Assembly (NCBI GenBank): GCA_050084515.1
Contig: CM114271.1
Location: forward strand, 6,510,001 to 6,574,000
Origin: Blasia pusilla
Lineage: Eukaryota; Marchantiophyta; Marchantiopsida; Blasiales
Length of the DNA stretch: 64,000 bases
Reading direction: 5' to 3'
Notes under the pieces: model-generated
What the model saw: only the letters and a program-made list of their open reading frames with translations
Database searches by the model: none
What the model was told of the DNA's origin: nothing
Shown: positions 61,031-64,000 of the stretch, in pieces
Position numbering within the stretch: the stretch's first letter is position 1
How the letters are laid out: the number at the start of each line of letters is the position of its first letter
Made by a program: the position numbers and the translations under genes

Positions 61031-62514
61031 TTCATCCCCTTCCTCTCAAAATATAGCCGCTGGTACAGAAGTGCGGCTAAGGGAGTTAGGCCGGCCTGCG
61101 GCTACGGTCTTGTGAGAAGGAGTCAAGCCGCTGCGGCTATTCTCAGACGGATGTAAGGAGTGAAGCACACTGCGGCTATAGTGCGTACTAGGGGACAGGC
61201 TAGCGTCTAGGTATGTAAATCGACCTTGGATATTGAATAGAAACCTAGAATGCATGCGCGCGAGTGGTGGACGGGCAAGCAGGGCTAGGACGTGAGGCCA
61301 ATTTTCAGATTCAACGTTGAGATTTCAATTATTAGGTCAATTTTCAGATTTCACATTTCAGATTTGAGGGTGATGAAGGTCGAATGTGCTCTTGGGCCGC
61401 TTGCGATTGCAGAGCGGAAGCGGCTACTGTGCGGATTGGGGATGAGCTTTTCGGCTGATTGCGAATGTAGAGGGACGGCTATCCTCTTGGGCGGATTGCG
61501 ATTGTGGAGCTTTGGCGGCTAATGTGTGGATTTCGGACACTAGGGTCTCAAGTGCAGCCCGCGGCAGGTTTGAGGTCAAATTTATGCCATTTGAAGTGAA
61601 ATGCCGAGCTTGGGGTTTCAGTGATTTCTCCTTTAGGTCAATTTGAAGCAATATGGTGTGGCAGATTTACCTTGGTTTTGCGGGTTTGGACGCAGGCGGG
61701 TAGATGCCTTGTTAGTAATACGCAAGATGGTAGAAATTAGCCGTAGCCGGCGGCTAATTTCAAGATGGAGGTACGAGCCGCTTCCGGCGGCTCATTTCAA
61801 GGCGGGTAGATGCCTTGTTAGTAACACGCAAGCTTCTTGAAATTAGCCGCAGCCGGCGGCTAATATCGAGATAGAAGAAATAGATACCTTGGTAGTAGTT
61901 TCAATATGGCAGAAATTAGCCGCAGCCGGCGCCTACTTGCAAGATGCTAGAAAACAACCGCAGAACCGCGGCTAATATCAAGATGGTAGAAATTAGCCTC
62001 AGCCCGTGGCTAATTTCAAGATGCTAAAAATCAGCCCCAGACGGCGGCTAATTTCAAGATGGAGGTATGACCAGCTGCCGACGGCTAATTTCAATATGGC
62101 AGAAATTAGCCGCAGCCGGCGCCTACTTGCAAGATGTTAGAAAACAGCCGCACAACCGCGGATAATTTTGAGATGGTAGAAATTAGCCCCAGACGGCGGC
62201 TAATTTCAAGGTGGAGGTATGACCAGCTGCCGGCGGCTAATTTCAATATGGCAGAAATTAGCCGCAACCGGCGCCTAATTGCAAGATGCTAGGAAACAGC
62301 CGCAGAACCGCGGCTAATTTCGAGATGGTAGAAATTAGCCCCATACGGCGGCTAATTTCAAGGTGGAGGTATGACCAGATGCCGGCGGCTAATTTCAATA
62401 TGGCAGAAATTAGCCGCAGCCGGCGCCTAATTGCAAGATGCTAGGAAACAGCCGCAGAACTGCGGCTAATTTCGAGATGGTAGAAATTAGCCGCAACCGG
62501 CGGCTAATTTCAAG
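61031..62514. repeat. TTAGCCGC / GCGGCTAA array with ~152-bp units
   Basis: From 61.03 kb scattered GCGGCTA motifs appear. From about 61.73 kb they form an ordered array. The unit contains GGCAGAAATTAGCCGCAGCC, GGCGCCTACTTGCAAGATG, CCGCAGAACCGCGGCTAAT and ATGGAGGTATGACCAG. The GGAGGTATGACCAG phrase recurs near 62061, 62213 and 62365, a period of about 152 bp. Each unit holds the motif in both orientations, giving imperfect palindromes. Confidence 0.8.
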
Positions 62515-62928
62515 ATGGTAGACTTCTCCTCCCTTCGGGAGTTTTCATGGCGCTTGCAGTTAATTGATACAGCGGTTCATGGTGAGATTATCCTAGATGC
62601 GAGGCCTACGGGGACGTCAACTCTTCAATTTTGTGGCGATGAATGAGATCTCCTGCGAGTGGTTTTGTGGCTCTTGGCTTATATTTCGGAGATTGATTCG
62701 CAGGAAAAATGTCTCCAAATATTCTGGACAGATGACTCAAAAGCGGTTCAGGCTGTTGCGCTTTCACCGATACTTTCCGTGCTGGTTCCTAACGTCACGA
62801 GGAAATACTCTTCTGCCGTGGAGAATGCTGCACTAACAGGTCTTTTCCGCTCACTACTATCTCTCAAGCGGAACGGTGAGGCTGGGAAGGATAGGCAGTT
62901 GAGAGAAGGCAGGGCATCTTGTTTGTAA
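62515..62928 (+). pseudogene. Protein-coding fragment at the array edge, unrecognised
   Basis: A single frame runs from an ATG provided by the array's own sequence through FSSLREFSWRLQLIDTAVHG, GEIILDARPTG and FCGDE to a TGA at 62644-62646. It then continues in the same frame with VVLWLLAYISEIDSQEK and ALSPILSVLVPNV to 62928. Codon pattern and composition look like real protein with one premature stop. I do not recognise the family. Position between two copies of the MULE-type array suggests a captured host gene fragment. Confidence 0.45.
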
Positions 62929-63925
62929 TGTACTTGCATCACTCACTACATATGATTGATATGAATAAGACCAACGAATGAAGAAATTTTCTGCACGGTT
63001 TAAATCCATTCTCGTTAACTTTGGTGTGGACTCTGGAGCGTCACGCTTCCTGGACCAGCTTAAATATACCTCTGAACATTTGGTTAGAATGCATTCAGAA
63101 TTTGGAGATACGCTTCACGGCTAGAGTTCTGCTACTTCAATGCTACATTGACCTCTGCAAAGGCTTCATTTGGGTAACTTCACTGCTTTTGCTTACCTAG
63201 CCAATGCCACTTGTCCTGAGCCTCCAGGAGATGCAATGTTTTCTTGGATTGCTCACAATCACCAGAAGTTATGACCATCACTTAAGTATTTCTTCTGTGT
63301 TTGGATGCAAAAATCTGAATTTACACTTAATTTCATTATCAGTGGTTTATGTAAATACACAAATAGATTTTTGGCATGGTCCAAGCTCTTGTAATGATTT
63401 TTCATCCAACTTTCCAACCACTTCTTAGAAAGCAAGAACTTATTCTGTACTGACATTATGTGTATGCAGATGCTTGCAACATTTAGTGCTGATCACAAAA
63501 TTGTGTATCATGAAACAATTTTCAATTTTGAGCTGGAGGTATGAGAGCTTTGCCTCTTCTTCCTTGTATTTTATACATACAAGAGAAAACTGGTAATTTC
63601 CTTTGTTACTGTTTCTAACTGGGCAGGTGGACAGTGTCTCCTTATGAACTGGGATGCCTGCTCAGTCATGTCAGATGGGGACTCCAGAAGTGCCTCACAT
63701 ATCCTCTTGTGTGGGACTTCTATCTTTTTTCTCCTGCAGAGATTCACTCAAAGATTTGAGGCTTCCAAAACATCACAGATAGTTGATTCCTCAGCAATTG
63801 AAATTGGACTATCGACCATAGGACCTGAGCTTCCCTCCGGTAAAGCCTCAAGTACAGAGTCCTTGGGTAATTTGATTGGGCAGAATTTGTTTTTTCATCT
63901 GCTCTTCTGATCTCTGGTACTGGCT
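62929..63925 (+). other. Coding-like and intronic DNA between arrays
   Basis: An ATTTAGTGCTGATCAC... segment at about 63473-63540 translates to ATFSADHKIVYHETIFNFEL and is bordered by AG/GT-like sites, so it could be an exon. The next candidate begins at about 63628 after an AG. Between them the DNA is AT-rich and looks intronic. No family was identified. Confidence 0.3.
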
Positions 63926-64000
63926 AATATCAAGAGGGTAGTAATTAGCCGCAGCCGGCGGCTAATTTCAAGATGGAGGTATGATGGCTTTGACAGTACT
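63926..64000 (+). repeat. Recurrence of the TTAGCCGC array at the right window edge
   Basis: TAATTAGCCGCAGCCGGCGG followed by CTAATTTCAAGATGGAGGTATG repeats the array at 61.73-62.51 kb and runs off the window. This brackets the 62.5-63.9 kb coding-like DNA with the same repeat on both sides. Confidence 0.75.

Noticed and set aside
61730-62514. Regularly spaced repeats that might suggest a CRISPR array
   Set aside because: The host is a plant, the units are about 152 bp, and the 'spacers' are themselves repeated. It is a minisatellite linked to a MULE.

Overview
This is a nuclear segment from a streptophyte, almost certainly a land plant. Three intact multi-exon genes with GT-AG introns assemble into full-length plant proteins. 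The gene deserts between them are filled with plant-type transposons: Ty3/gypsy elements, copia-like LTRs, a Helitron, a Mutator-like element and PIF/Harbinger-like MITEs. I cannot name the species. A charophyte, bryophyte or other non-seed lineage is a weak guess, based on the unusual gypsy family and the gene spacing.

Layout. 1-3.8 kb: 5' part of a minus-strand Ty3/gypsy element (RT, protease, zinc knuckle, gag, probable LTR), cut by the window edge. 5.05-12.48 kb (-): an 18-exon gene for Integrator complex subunit 6 (about 990 aa), with a telo-box upstream. 13.56 and 38.94 kb: two copies of one MITE family, each flanked by TAA duplications. 16.8-19.9 kb: two solo copia-like LTRs in opposite orientation, each with a perfect 5-bp target duplication, enclosing diverged tandem repeats. 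20.3-25.3 kb: a decayed Helitron (HUH Rep plus helicase). 28.2-38.0 kb (+): a 9.8-kb Ty3/gypsy element. 41.2-45.6 kb (+): a 12-exon F-box/LRR gene (362 aa). 46.6-51.7 kb (-): a 12-exon purple acid phosphatase gene (640 aa), convergent with the F-box gene. 53.7-62.5 kb or beyond: a Mutator-like element with an intact two-exon transposase (845 aa), bordered by arrays of a TAGCCGCC motif that point inwards from both sides. This part is interrupted by a solo LTR and a 0.9-kb polypyrimidine tract. 62.5-63.9 kb: coding-like sequence between two copies of the same array.

Most interesting item. The 28.2-38.0 kb gypsy element carries, besides gag-PR-RT-RNaseH-INT, a DNA cytosine-5 methyltransferase domain between protease and RT. 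It also has a PHD finger after the integrase. All the main methyltransferase motifs can be read (the DLFGG, PCQ, ENV and WWTN motifs and a motif IX/X region), but this copy is broken by stops and frameshifts. A second locus at 59.75 kb has a solo LTR of the same family. An element with both a methylation writer and a histone-reader-type finger would be able to act on chromatin at its own insertion sites.

The three cellular genes act separately: RNA processing (Integrator), protein ubiquitination (SCF F-box) and secreted phosphate or phosphodiester hydrolysis (PAP). All exon boundaries were derived by hand from GT/AG sites, reading-frame phase and remembered family alignments. No database search was possible.
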